64,000 nucleotides of DNA from Arenibacter certesii DSM 19833 (GTDB taxonomy: Bacteria > Bacteroidota > Bacteroidia > Flavobacteriales > Flavobacteriaceae). The notes below the pieces were generated by a model. That model did no database searches, was not told the origin of the DNA, and worked only from the letters and a program-made list of their open reading frames with translations. The translations under genes and the position numbers were made by a program. The stretch is from positions 62,001 to 126,000 of the forward strand of contig NZ_AUCB01000012.1 in assembly GCF_000429545.1 (NCBI RefSeq), written 5' to 3'. Position 1 is the stretch's first letter. Each line of letters starts with the position of its first letter. Shown here piece by piece: positions 38,974-47,175 of this stretch.

Positions 38974-39014
38974 TCTGTAATCTATTTAAAATTAACCCTA
39001 TACCTATCGGGTGG

Positions 39015-39022
39015 CAAAACTA
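39015..39022 (-). promoter_or_regulatory. -7 element before the PPIase gene
   Basis: On the minus strand this reads TAGTTTTG, a match to TAnnTTTG, 41 bases upstream of the ATG at 38973. It suggests separate transcription from the upstream genes. Confidence 0.45.
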
Positions 39023-39076
39023 CTACTTTCTTTTGAAATAATAAAAACTAAAAAACACCAATAATTAGGACTTTCT

Positions 39077-40366
39077 TCAATCTTTTTCAAACACCTTTAA
39101 TAAAACAAGATCTATTTTATTGCTAGAAACTTCCAATACGGTAAAAAGAAAATTCTCGATTTTAATTTCTGAGTTTTTCTCTGGGATTTCTCCAGTTTCA
39201 TTCATTATCAATCCGCCCAAAGTTTCGTATACGTCACTTTCAGGTAGATTTAATTTATAATGCTCATTTACATAATCTACATCTAACCTGCCCGAAAACT
39301 TAAAAGTAGCATCATCCAATTGCTCTTCATGGAGATCAGTGGTATCGTGTTCATCTTCTATCTCACCAAATAACTCCTCTACAATGTCCTCTACGGTCAT
39401 TACCCCAGAAGTCCCTCCATACTCATCTAACACCACTGCAATACTCTTTCTTTTTTTTGTTAGAATGTTTAAGATATCATTGATAAGCATAGTTTCCGGA
39501 ACAAATTCTACCGGCATTAGAATACTCTTAATGGTCTTTGGTTTTCTAAACAGCTCATAGGAGTGCACATATCCAATTACATTGTCTACCGTATCTTTAA
39601 AAACCAATATTTTTGAGAACCCAGTTTCAACAAAGAGTTTCTTTAAGTTTTTAGGGGTATCATGAAGCTCCACAGCCGCAATTTCGGTCCTTGGCACCAT
39701 TACCTCCCGAGCTTTTACAGCAGAAAATTCTAATGCATTCTGGAATATTTGTATTTCAGAGTCAATCATATCCTCCTTCTCCACCGCTTCCATTTGCTCT
39801 GTAATATAGTCTCCCAATTCTATTTTGCTAAATGCCAATTGTACCTCATCGCCATCGGTTTTAAAAAATACTTTAAGGATAAAATCAGAAATCCATATCA
39901 CAAAATCTGATATAAAGGAAAAAATCACATAAAAAATAAACGCAGGAAACGCCAATATTCTTAAAAGCGTATTGCTATAAATTTGAAATAGCACCTTAGG
40001 CAAGAATTCTGCCGTTAATAAAATGATTAAGGTAGAAATAACAGTATTGGTGACCAGACTGAAATCTGTAAACATCAGTCTTATAAAGCCAAAATCGGAA
40101 GTTTTAAAATCCGCAAACAACGCCATTAGCAGGTCACCCATAAATAACCCGTACACCACAAGGGCAATATTATTGCCGATTAACATAGTGGCAATAAACT
40201 TAGAGGGTTTTTTAGTTAGGCGCGCAAGCACCTTAGGCATAAACCCTTCTTGCTTTTTCTCTATCTCTATATGGATTTTATTCGCGGAAATAAACGCGAT
40301 CTCCATCCCCGAGAAAAATGCGGAAAAAAGCAAGGAAATAACAATAACGATTATTGTTGGCTCCAA
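39077..40366 (-). CDS. Hemolysin-type CNNM/CBS-domain transport protein
   Basis: The 429-residue protein has an N-terminal DUF21/CNNM membrane domain with about four helices (to about 165), a CBS pair (about 200-330, containing VMVPRTEIAAVE and VVLDEYGGTSGVMTVEDI) and a C-terminal CorC_HlyC domain. Related proteins export Mg or Co ions or support gliding (GldE); no gldD gene is near, so the GldE identity is not supported here. It is annotated hemolysin in many genomes, but no lytic role is shown. It starts 2 bases after the small upstream membrane protein gene. Confidence 0.9.
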   Translation of the reverse strand: MEPTIIVIVISLLFSAFFSGMEIAFISANKIHIEIEKKQEGFMPKVLARLTKKPSKFIATMLIGNNIALVVYGLFMGDLLMALFADFKTSDFGFIRLMFTDFSLVTNTVISTLIILLTAEFLPKVLFQIYSNTLLRILAFPAFIFYVIFSFISDFVIWISDFILKVFFKTDGDEVQLAFSKIELGDYITEQMEAVEKEDMIDSEIQIFQNALEFSAVKAREVMVPRTEIAAVELHDTPKNLKKLFVETGFSKILVFKDTVDNVIGYVHSYELFRKPKTIKSILMPVEFVPETMLINDILNILTKKRKSIAVVLDEYGGTSGVMTVEDIVEELFGEIEDEHDTTDLHEEQLDDATFKFSGRLDVDYVNEHYKLNLPESDVYETLGGLIMNETGEIPEKNSEIKIENFLFTVLEVSSNKIDLVLLKVFEKD

Positions 40367-40368
40367 GG

Positions 40369-40572
40369 CTACTTTTTGTTGTTTTTTTGACGGTCCTCAA
40401 ACCGTTTTCTATAGGTTTTTTTAAAAATAAACATCCCTACTGAGACTACAGCAAAGAAAACGAACAAATAGGCTCTTTCCCTATCCAAGTTCCACTCCGC
40501 GTAAATCTCAAAAATAGATATTACTGCCACTGCTAGGTAAATATACTCCGTATACCTTAATATTTTAATCAT
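40369..40572 (-). CDS. Small two-helix membrane protein, unknown
   Basis: The 67-residue protein has two membrane helices (about 7-26 and 36-53) and a basic C-terminus (RKRFEDRQKNNKK). I recognise no named family. It overlaps lptC by 8 bases upstream and abuts the CBS protein gene downstream, so it is translated within the operon. Its position between lptC and the CBS protein recurs in related genomes. Confidence 0.7.
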   Translation of the reverse strand: MIKILRYTEYIYLAVAVISIFEIYAEWNLDRERAYLFVFFAVVSVGMFIFKKTYRKRFEDRQKNNKK

Positions 40573-41173
40573 CTTTCTTCTCTTTTATACTCATTAATCC
40601 ATAGGTTCTGTTGGCATGTAAGAAACTGAAAGATCTATTAAAATCCATTCCTTCTCCATCCATAACGGTACCTTCTTCGGGATTAGTATATTTAAATTTT
40701 TCCTGAGTAAAAATCCAATCGTTGTTCCTGTCCCAGAATATTTGAGGCGCCTCCAACTTTTTACCGTCCTCAGTTTCTATAACCACATTTCCCTGCAAAT
40801 CTATCAAATTTGTTTTAGAATATATTATACCAAAATCTGCTGTAACAGTACTTTTCATCCCTTTATCATCAAAAAACTCAACCTTTAATCCGTCCGGGAA
40901 AGTCCTATATGAAAAGGATAAATTATCAAAATCGTTACTAACAGCACTCTTTAAAACAGCAACAACCCGGGAAACTACCTCTCCATCTTCCTCCTTCTCC
41001 CCATTGGTCTCTGTATAGGTCAATGTGAAATCTTCTGCAATTCCACTGGGAAATATATTTTTTATCGCCTCATCGCCTACCCTCTTATAATTATCGGCAC
41101 AAGAACAAAAAAGCATTGCCATAGAAATGACTATGGCAATGCTAGTTGTATTATATATTTTTTTCGATATCAT
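40565..41173 (-). CDS. lptC: LPS export periplasmic protein LptC
   Basis: The 202-residue protein has an N-terminal hydrophobic segment with a lipobox-like AMLFCSC, then a beta-jellyroll (Lpt fold). FFDDKGMKSTVTADFGIIYS and the strand LIDLQGNVVIETEDGKKLEA are characteristic of LptC in Bacteroidota. It carries LPS from the LptBFG pump to LptA. It overlaps the next gene by 8 bases and starts 1 base after the TPR gene stop. Confidence 0.88.
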   Translation of the reverse strand: MISKKIYNTTSIAIVISMAMLFCSCADNYKRVGDEAIKNIFPSGIAEDFTLTYTETNGEKEEDGEVVSRVVAVLKSAVSNDFDNLSFSYRTFPDGLKVEFFDDKGMKSTVTADFGIIYSKTNLIDLQGNVVIETEDGKKLEAPQIFWDRNNDWIFTQEKFKYTNPEEGTVMDGEGMDFNRSFSFLHANRTYGLMSIKEKKDD

Positions 41174-41174
41174 C

Positions 41175-42545
41175 TTATAAGCTAGGCACCTTTACGCTAC
41201 CACCAACCCAACAAGAGAAATTTACTGTTTTACCAGCCATTCCAGAGTTGAAAATATCTGTTTTGGAAGGAGCTTTAGCATCATAGCTTTTTGCTGCTTG
41301 TGCAGCGCTACCACTTACCGCTGGATCTACACGACCAGCCTGACGAGCCATTTCTGCAGCTTTCCAGTATACTGCTCTCTTTTCAAAAGGAGTATTACCA
41401 CACTCATTAGCACTAGAGGCATATAAACTAGCGATTAACAAATATGCTTTTCCATTTGCAGGGTTAGCATCAATAGCTTTTTGAGCATAACTCCTAGCAG
41501 TAGACTTACTAGATCTCCTGTAACTGGTTGCTATCCTATAGGCAATATTGGATTTCTTTTTAGAATCGGTCTCCAATTCCAATGCCTTGTTAAAATCTGC
41601 AATCGCACCTTTAGTGTCCCCAGCATTATTTTTTAGAGCACCTCCATACATATAGGCACTTGCAGATGGCTCCATAGCCAATTGCGCCTCAAATAATTTT
41701 TTAAACAATGGATCTTCCGTACATTCCTTGCTATACATTCTTCCTACTGCCCTCTTCACCCAAGTGATATCGCCCTTCTTTTCTTCAAAGCTCTTATTGT
41801 AAAGTGGAATTAAGTTTTCACAGTTCGCCAAAGCTCCAAGCTTACTATCTATACTCTCTGCTATTTTACCATAGCTTTCAGAATAACTATTATAAGATCT
41901 CAACTGGCTTGCTTCCTTTTTGGACAAAGTACCTGCATCCTCTTTAGGCAAGAGCTTAGCTATTGCACCCGTGAGCATGTCATTTTCTGCTTCAATTTTT
42001 TCCGTAATAGCATCATATCTTTCAAATACTTCTTCTACCTCCCTTTTACCCTCGTTATGAAGATCTACCAAACTGGAGAAATACAGATAAAGTGCTTTTG
42101 GATTCTTATAATGTGTATTATCATCCTTAAATGCCTTATCCAATTCCGAATAAACCTCCTCATTGGTGGTCATTTTTTCATCATACTTCAACAACACCTT
42201 ATCGATAACAGTTTCGGCAGGACTAGTTTTAGATGCGAAATACTTTATACGATTGTCATAAAGCTCCAATAACTCATTAATGCTAGCTGTTTTAGCTGCT
42301 CCTGTAGATTTTGCCACCTTATCTTTTAATATTCTCTCTCCATAAAGAATATTGGCCCAGTTTAACGTAGGACAATTTTCGTACACCATTTTCCAGGGCG
42401 TATAGGCAGCATCATAATTCTTAACCTTTACATGTTCTGTATATATAGATAAATTTGTCATGCATTCTGGGTTTTGCGCCTGTGCATGCCCTAAACCTAT
42501 AACCCCCATTACGGTTATAGCTGTGATGTAGAGTTTCTTTTTCAT
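41175..42545 (-). CDS. Secreted TPR-repeat protein
   Basis: The 456-residue protein has a signal peptide (to about GHAQAQ, residue 24), an N-terminal helical domain beginning TNLSIYTEHVKVKNYDAAY, and TPR units at about 295-390 (GDTKGAIADFNKALEL). The periplasmic location suggests a scaffold role. It lies between an outer-membrane protein gene and lptC, an order conserved in Flavobacteriia, so a role in envelope assembly is plausible. No enzyme motif is seen. Confidence 0.8.
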   Translation of the reverse strand: MKKKLYITAITVMGVIGLGHAQAQNPECMTNLSIYTEHVKVKNYDAAYTPWKMVYENCPTLNWANILYGERILKDKVAKSTGAAKTASINELLELYDNRIKYFASKTSPAETVIDKVLLKYDEKMTTNEEVYSELDKAFKDDNTHYKNPKALYLYFSSLVDLHNEGKREVEEVFERYDAITEKIEAENDMLTGAIAKLLPKEDAGTLSKKEASQLRSYNSYSESYGKIAESIDSKLGALANCENLIPLYNKSFEEKKGDITWVKRAVGRMYSKECTEDPLFKKLFEAQLAMEPSASAYMYGGALKNNAGDTKGAIADFNKALELETDSKKKSNIAYRIATSYRRSSKSTARSYAQKAIDANPANGKAYLLIASLYASSANECGNTPFEKRAVYWKAAEMARQAGRVDPAVSGSAAQAAKSYDAKAPSKTDIFNSGMAGKTVNFSCWVGGSVKVPSL

Positions 42546-42583
42546 CTGTCTGAATATTTTAATAGTGGTTAATGTAGTTATTA

Positions 42584-43858
42584 TTAATTAATTCTACGCT
42601 TTACAAACCAATCTAGATCAGTTAACGATAGACCTAAATTGACCTTGAAATAATTTTCTTCGACTAAATCGCCATATTTGGTTCCTCTTTTACCAAGTTC
42701 AAAACCAATATTTACGTTGGAAAAATTATATCCTTGACCTAGCGGTAGACCTATACCAAAAGTTATGCCAAAATCATTTATCTCTTTATTATCTACCACG
42801 ATCCCAGAGGTTGAAACCTTTGCTCCAGCCCTATATACAATGCGTTTTAGGTAACTCGTAAAAGAAGTATATTCTGGAATATAATATCCACCAAACCTTA
42901 TTGTATTTGCATTTTGATATACCAAATTACTAGAAGGCGATAACTCATTCTCAAATTTACTCAATTCTTGAAAGCTGTATTCCGCACCTAAAAACCACTT
43001 CTTATCCTGTCCATAACCAAGCCCTAGGGTGGTTGTGGTAGGAATCTGAACACCCGTCCTTGCAAGTCCTTGTCTTTCCAAATCCACATCTATGACCTCT
43101 ACATCCATCCCATTAGCAGTAGAAAAGGAACCAATGGCACGTGTATTTCTAGAAATTAGATTTGCCTGGGTATTTACAATCACACTAGTAAATAGCGTAT
43201 GTTTTTCATCTATCTTAGGAGTATAATTAAGTGCGAAATTAAAATCGAACCCATTTATTCTAGAATTCACCCTATTAAAGGAACCTAATTGAACCCCTTC
43301 AATGGCCTGAATACTGCTACTTTCCTGATTTCCAAAATTAAAGTTGGAAGTCACCCCTAAACTTAAATTCTTAACCACTTCGTACCCCAAAGAGAGATAC
43401 ACCCTATTTATTCCCCCGGATCCAGAAAACGACTCTCTAATCGTATCTTGACCGGCCGGAGCTCGTTCTGACTGAAAATTATATCCTACCGAAGAATAAG
43501 GCATAATCCCAAAACCAAGTCCAACTTTCTTTCCCAAACTAAAACCTAGGGACAAGTAATCCAAATTGGATACAGAAGCACTTTCCTTAGAGGAATTAGT
43601 CTTAAAGCTATACTCGTTCCTTGAAAGCCCCGCAGTATAAGTTGTCCATCGTAATTTACTATAGGCAGCGGGGTTATTTAAATTGATATGGATACTATCT
43701 CCATACACACTTAAACCTCCCATCATATTGTTTTCCACCGAATTGGTTGCCCTTAAATCCCCTATACCGAAATAAGAATATGGAGACACCGTACTGTTCT
43801 GGGCATGAATGCTAACCGAAGTTACGCATAAAAATGCAATTATAAAATTTTTGATCAT
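42584..43858 (-). CDS. Outer-membrane beta-barrel protein of unknown role
   Basis: The 424-residue protein has a signal peptide (to about VSIHAQ), followed by NSTVSPYSYFGIGDLR, the usual opening of a flavobacterial outer-membrane protein family related in shape to FadL/PorV. Alternating strands and a final aromatic-containing strand suggest a beta-barrel. It abuts coaX with no gap (stop at 43859) and is 38 bases from the TPR gene. The transported or bound substrate is unknown. Confidence 0.8.
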   Translation of the reverse strand: MIKNFIIAFLCVTSVSIHAQNSTVSPYSYFGIGDLRATNSVENNMMGGLSVYGDSIHINLNNPAAYSKLRWTTYTAGLSRNEYSFKTNSSKESASVSNLDYLSLGFSLGKKVGLGFGIMPYSSVGYNFQSERAPAGQDTIRESFSGSGGINRVYLSLGYEVVKNLSLGVTSNFNFGNQESSSIQAIEGVQLGSFNRVNSRINGFDFNFALNYTPKIDEKHTLFTSVIVNTQANLISRNTRAIGSFSTANGMDVEVIDVDLERQGLARTGVQIPTTTTLGLGYGQDKKWFLGAEYSFQELSKFENELSPSSNLVYQNANTIRFGGYYIPEYTSFTSYLKRIVYRAGAKVSTSGIVVDNKEINDFGITFGIGLPLGQGYNFSNVNIGFELGKRGTKYGDLVEENYFKVNLGLSLTDLDWFVKRRIN

Positions 43859-44587
43859 CTAGCGTTTGTTGTATTCTAGCAAATGATTTAACCCCAATAG
43901 GAGAAAATTAGAATGCGCAAATATGGTATTTTTTAATCGTTTTGACAAAAATTGCTCATCACCGCCTGTTAAAATAACTGTTAAATCTGTAAATCTACTT
44001 TGATATTGTGAAATTACACCATCAATTTCGTTACAAATACCATTTACCACTCCACTATGGATACTAGTTTCGGTAGTATTCCCAATAAAATCAGCAATTT
44101 CCTCTTGTTCCAAAAACGGTAATTTTGCTGTCTGCGTGTGCAAGGCCTTATATCTCATGGCTACCCCTGGCGAGATTGCTCCCCCCAAATACTCACCATA
44201 ATCGTTTATCAGATCATAAGTTACGCAGCTACCAGCATCTATCACCAAGGTATTGCCATTGGGATTATAATAAAATGCTGCTGCTGCCAGAGCTATACGA
44301 TCTACCCCTAAGGTTTGAGGAGTAGCGTAGGAGTTTTTAAAAGGAATTTTGGTAGCATGACTCAAGACATGCACACCGCAAAAAACAGACACCATGTCTA
44401 TTTCAGCCTGACTTAAAGCGCCTACGGTAGAAAGCATGGCATATTGAATACTTCTGAACTCAGAAAAAATAGATCTTACATTTTTAGCAAAATCTTTCAA
44501 AGGAATTTTCTGGTCATACACTATGTCCCGACCCTTGAAAACCGCCATTTTAACTAGGGTATTACCCGCATCGATAATTAAATTCAT
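43859..44587 (-). CDS. coaX: Type III pantothenate kinase
   Basis: CoaX phosphorylates pantothenate in the first step of CoA synthesis. I chose the ATG at 44587, which starts MNLIIDAGNTLVK, the phosphate-binding motif expected at the extreme N-terminus. The open frame upstream runs through the tRNA gene and is not coding. The 242-residue protein also has GVDRIALAAAA and IDAGSCVTYD, both family signatures, and a late ILTGGDEQFL. It is the first gene of the minus-strand run to lptC. This type needs no feedback by CoA in known members. Confidence 0.95.
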   Translation of the reverse strand: MNLIIDAGNTLVKMAVFKGRDIVYDQKIPLKDFAKNVRSIFSEFRSIQYAMLSTVGALSQAEIDMVSVFCGVHVLSHATKIPFKNSYATPQTLGVDRIALAAAAFYYNPNGNTLVIDAGSCVTYDLINDYGEYLGGAISPGVAMRYKALHTQTAKLPFLEQEEIADFIGNTTETSIHSGVVNGICNEIDGVISQYQSRFTDLTVILTGGDEQFLSKRLKNTIFAHSNFLLLGLNHLLEYNKR

Positions 44588-44639
44588 ATTGCAAAGATCA
44601 AAAAATGTAAAAAAAGAACCTCCTTTTTTTACATTTTTG

Positions 44640-44670
44640 TTTGTATATATTAAAATTGAATTTATATTTG
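44640..44670 (+). promoter_or_regulatory. Complete Bacteroidota-type promoter of tRNA-Phe
   Basis: TTTG at 44640-44643 and TATATTTG at 44663-44670 are separated by 19 bases, matching the TTTG-N17-19-TAnnTTTG consensus exactly. The tRNA begins 19 bases after the -7 element. Confidence 0.8.
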
Positions 44671-44688
44671 CACCCGCTAACAGCAATT

Positions 44689-44761
44689 GGTGCCTTAGCT
44701 CAGTTGGTAGAGCAATGGACTGAAAATCCATGTGTCCCTGGTTCGATTCCTGGAGGCACCA
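44689..44761 (+). tRNA. tRNA-Phe (anticodon GAA)
   Basis: The 73-base cloverleaf starts GGTGCCT and ends AGGCACC-A, a perfect 7-bp acceptor stem. The D arm is GCTC AGTTGGTAG AGC. The anticodon stem ATGGA/TCCAT encloses the loop CTGAAAA, giving anticodon GAA. The T arm CCTGG TTCGATT CCTGG is standard. No CCA is encoded. A terminator follows closely. Confidence 0.97.
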
Positions 44762-44765
44762 CCTC

Positions 44766-44796
44766 AAAAGCCCTTGATTTTCAAGGGCTTTTTTTA
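44766..44796 (+). terminator. Terminator after tRNA-Phe
   Basis: A perfect 12-bp stem (44766-44777 with 44781-44792), 3-base loop and T-run. Confidence 0.88.
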
Positions 44797-44971
44797 TTTC
44801 CGCCTTTTTCTTTACTAATTTAATGGGTTTTATTCAATTTAAATCGAAAGATTTGGCAGAACATGCACTTAACTCACTCTTTAGTAGTGGGACGCATATC
44901 TAATATCTTTCTATCAATGCAATATCATTATAACGCCGTAAAATTGGTATATGTAATGATCGTAGGTTTAG

Positions 44972-44979
44972 TATATTTG
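44972..44979 (+). promoter_or_regulatory. -7 element before the rhodanese gene
   Basis: TATATTTG matches TAnnTTTG and lies 21 bases before the ATG at 45001, which supports that start over upstream in-frame ATGs. Confidence 0.5.
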
Positions 44980-45000
44980 TTGATTGACACAGACCTTACA

Positions 45001-45423
45001 ATGAAAATTTTATTACCCCTTGTTGCATTCTTTCTTTGCTTTCTTAACAGCCATGGTCAGCAGGACATAGAAAACACCCTGCAAAAATTAAATAATCACA
45101 GTGTCCCCTATATCACAACCGATGAACTAAATCTCCAATCTCAATTCACCCTGTTAGATGCTAGAGAAAAACAAGAGTATGCCGTAAGCAAACTACCAGG
45201 AGCAGTCAGGATAGGGTATACTAATTTTAACCCGACTAATATCCAGACCATAATCCCAGATAAAAACACCCCTATTGTAGTGTATTGCTCCATTGGAGTA
45301 AGATCCGAGAAAATCGGTGAAGAACTGATTAAATTAGGATATACCCAAGTACTAAATTTATATGGCGGCATCTTCGATTGGAAAAATAAAGGCTACCTAG
45401 TATACAATTCCAAAGGTCAATAA
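45001..45423 (+). CDS. Secreted rhodanese-like protein, apparently truncated by a stop codon
   Basis: The 140-residue product has a signal peptide (to about SHGQ) and one rhodanese domain with the catalytic-type loop VVYCSIGVRSE (Cys96). I chose 45001 because it opens the signal peptide just after a -7 element. After the TAA at 45421 the same frame stays open to the TAG at 45529-45531. It encodes TDSIHAFNKHWGKLLTNGEK, which resembles the normal C-terminus of this family. A single substitution (for example CAA or AAA to TAA) would explain this. The rhodanese fold itself is complete. It heads the arsenosugar-type gene group. Rhodanese domains move sulfur; the role in this group is not established. 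Confidence 0.8.
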   Translation: MKILLPLVAFFLCFLNSHGQQDIENTLQKLNNHSVPYITTDELNLQSQFTLLDAREKQEYAVSKLPGAVRIGYTNFNPTNIQTIIPDKNTPIVVYCSIGVRSEKIGEELIKLGYTQVLNLYGGIFDWKNKGYLVYNSKGQ

Positions 45424-45569
45424 ACCGACAGCATACATGCTTTTAATAAACACTGGGGAAAACTACTGACCAATGGAGAGAAAGCATATAATAAAGATTC
45501 ACGCCATAGCGCTAAGAAATCTTCTTCTTAGTCACATTCATCAAACTAATCTAGAAAATACGCTACCCT
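45424..45569 (+). other. Gap where arsS would be expected
   Basis: The 146 bases hold the in-frame remnant tail of the rhodanese gene (to 45531) and a weak 7-bp hairpin (45512-45518 with 45525-45531). No radical-SAM CxxxCxxC motif or other gene is present. Confidence 0.6.
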
Positions 45570-46181
45570 ATGTTAAATCGTAAAAACCTACTTTTAATTT
45601 TCACCCGTAATCCTATCTTGGGCAAATGCAAAACAAGGCTAGCCGCTAGTATTGGTGATAAAAATGCATTGGATATTTACAAATTCCTACTTTTACATAC
45701 CCAAAACATAACCAAAGACTTAAACGTTGATAAATGGGTATGCTACTCCGATTACATTGGTGAAGACGATATCTGGAATTCTACTCATTATACAAAAAAA
45801 TTGCAGCATGGAATAGATTTGGGAGAACGGATGGCCAATGCTTTTAAGGATGGTTTTGAAGAGGGCTATGAAAAGATCATAGTTATTGGAAGCGATATGT
45901 ATGACTTGGATCAAAAGGAAATTAATGCGGCTTTCAACGCCTTTGACACTCATGATTACGTAGTAGGTCCTGCTTTAGACGGCGGCTATTACTTATTGGG
46001 AATGAAAAAACTTATGCCCCAATTATTTAAGGGCAAGACCTGGGGAACAGATACCGTACTAAACAACACATTAGAACATTTACGAGATGAAAAGTTTTTT
46101 CTGTTATCCCCTAAAAATGACATCGACCACTATGACGACATAAAAGACATAGCAGTGTTTAAACCTTTTTTAAAAAAATAA
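45570..46181 (+). CDS. TIGR04282-type glycosyltransferase of arsenosugar synthesis
   Basis: The 203-residue protein is a small GT-A-like transferase with LLIFTRNPILGKCKTRLA at the N-terminus, IVIGSDMYDLDQ (metal-binding Asp region) and VVGPALDGGYYLLGM, all typical of the TIGR04282 family. This family is found with arsM and arsS in arsenosugar clusters. It probably handles the ribose moiety or a nucleotide donor; the exact step is not proven. It ends 8 bases before the purine-nucleoside phosphorylase ATG. Confidence 0.88.
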   Translation: MLNRKNLLLIFTRNPILGKCKTRLAASIGDKNALDIYKFLLLHTQNITKDLNVDKWVCYSDYIGEDDIWNSTHYTKKLQHGIDLGERMANAFKDGFEEGYEKIIVIGSDMYDLDQKEINAAFNAFDTHDYVVGPALDGGYYLLGMKKLMPQLFKGKTWGTDTVLNNTLEHLRDEKFFLLSPKNDIDHYDDIKDIAVFKPFLKK

Positions 46182-46189
46182 TAGTGTAT

Positions 46190-47005
46190 ATGACAAGCAA
46201 ACAATTAAACGAATCCGTAGAATATCTTATTGAAAAAGGATTCGACAAACCCGAAATTGGGGTGGTTCTAGGAACAGGATTAGGAAAATTGGCCGAGGAT
46301 ATTGAAAGTCCCATTGAAGCCTTCTACAACCACATTCCCTATTTTCCACTGGCCACTGTAGAATTCCATGCAGGAAAATTGATTTATGGAATTTTAGAGG
46401 ATAAAAAAGTGGTGGTTATGCAAGGGAGATTCCATCTCTATGAGGGATACGACCTAGTGGATGTTACCTACCCAATTAGAGTAATGCAACGCTTGGGTAT
46501 TAAGAAACTTTTTATCTCCAACGCAGCCGGCGCCATAAATTTAAATTACAAAAAAGGCGAGATTATGCTCCTTGAAGATCATATCAATTTGCAGGGAGGA
46601 TCACCTTTAGCTTTTAAAAACGTGGGGGAATTTGGCAATCGATTTACGGATATGAGTGAACCCTATGATCCTGAGATGCGTCAAAAACTTATAAAAATAG
46701 CAGAGCAAGAAAAGATAACCCTTCGCCAAGGTGTTTACGTTTCCGTTCTAGGTCCTCAACTGGAAACTAAAGCGGAATACCGAATGTTAAAAATGATGGG
46801 AGCAGATGCGGTAGGCATGAGCACCGTACCTGAAGTTATTGTTGCCAACCATTTAAAATTGCCCGTGGTTGCCGTCTCCGTACTGACAGACGAATGCGAT
46901 CCTGAGAAATTACAACCGGTAAACATTGCCGAAATTATTGAGATTGCCGCTAACACAGAACCTAAAATGATAAAGTTGTTCCGTGAATTAATAAAGGAAA
47001 TCTAG
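46190..47005 (+). CDS. punA: Purine-nucleoside phosphorylase
   Basis: The enzyme cleaves purine nucleosides with phosphate to base and ribose-1-phosphate. I chose the ATG at 46190; an in-frame GTG lies at 46184. The 271-residue protein has GVVLGTGLGKLAEDIE, VVMQGRFHLYEGYD, the FISNAAGAINL block and GADAVGMSTVPEV with the base-binding Asn/Glu region typical of trimeric PNP. It sits between the TIGR04282 transferase and arsM genes. In such clusters it is proposed to process adenosyl-arsenical intermediates, which is inference here. Confidence 0.95.
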   Translation: MTSKQLNESVEYLIEKGFDKPEIGVVLGTGLGKLAEDIESPIEAFYNHIPYFPLATVEFHAGKLIYGILEDKKVVVMQGRFHLYEGYDLVDVTYPIRVMQRLGIKKLFISNAAGAINLNYKKGEIMLLEDHINLQGGSPLAFKNVGEFGNRFTDMSEPYDPEMRQKLIKIAEQEKITLRQGVYVSVLGPQLETKAEYRMLKMMGADAVGMSTVPEVIVANHLKLPVVAVSVLTDECDPEKLQPVNIAEIIEIAANTEPKMIKLFRELIKEI

Positions 47006-47126
47006 ATAGTATTGAGTATTCAGATGGGTGTGTGTTCCTGATATAGGTTGACGCTAAAACAATAAATATTCCTGATTACGAAAGCTTTTAAAAGTAATAA
47101 CGACAAATAAATTGATGAAATAAACT

Positions 47127-47155
47127 ACGGTGTAGAGCAATAGCTCTCTAACCGT
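47127..47155 (+). repeat. Two-part hairpin just before arsM
   Basis: Outer arms ACGGT (47127-47131) and ACCGT (47151-47155) enclose inner arms AGAGC (47134-47138) and GCTCT (47143-47147). It lies 21 bases before the arsM ATG within a 170-base gap. Without a T-run it is not a terminator; it may affect translation or bind a regulator. Confidence 0.4.
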
Positions 47156-47175
47156 TAACCCCTAATACTATTCCC

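Noticed and set aside
39077-40366. GldE assignment for the CBS protein
   Set aside because: No gldD or other gliding gene is adjacent; only the general family is supported.
44588-44767. N-terminal extension of the coaX frame through the tRNA region
   Set aside because: The extension overlaps tRNA-Phe and precedes the conserved MNLIIDAGNT start; it is not coding.
44641-44823. Plus-strand ORF across tRNA-Phe
   Set aside because: It reads through the tRNA and its terminator; no protein family is recognised.
44863-45000. Upstream start for the rhodanese gene
   Set aside because: The ATG at 45001 opens a signal peptide and follows a -7 element; the upstream stretch is poor coding sequence.
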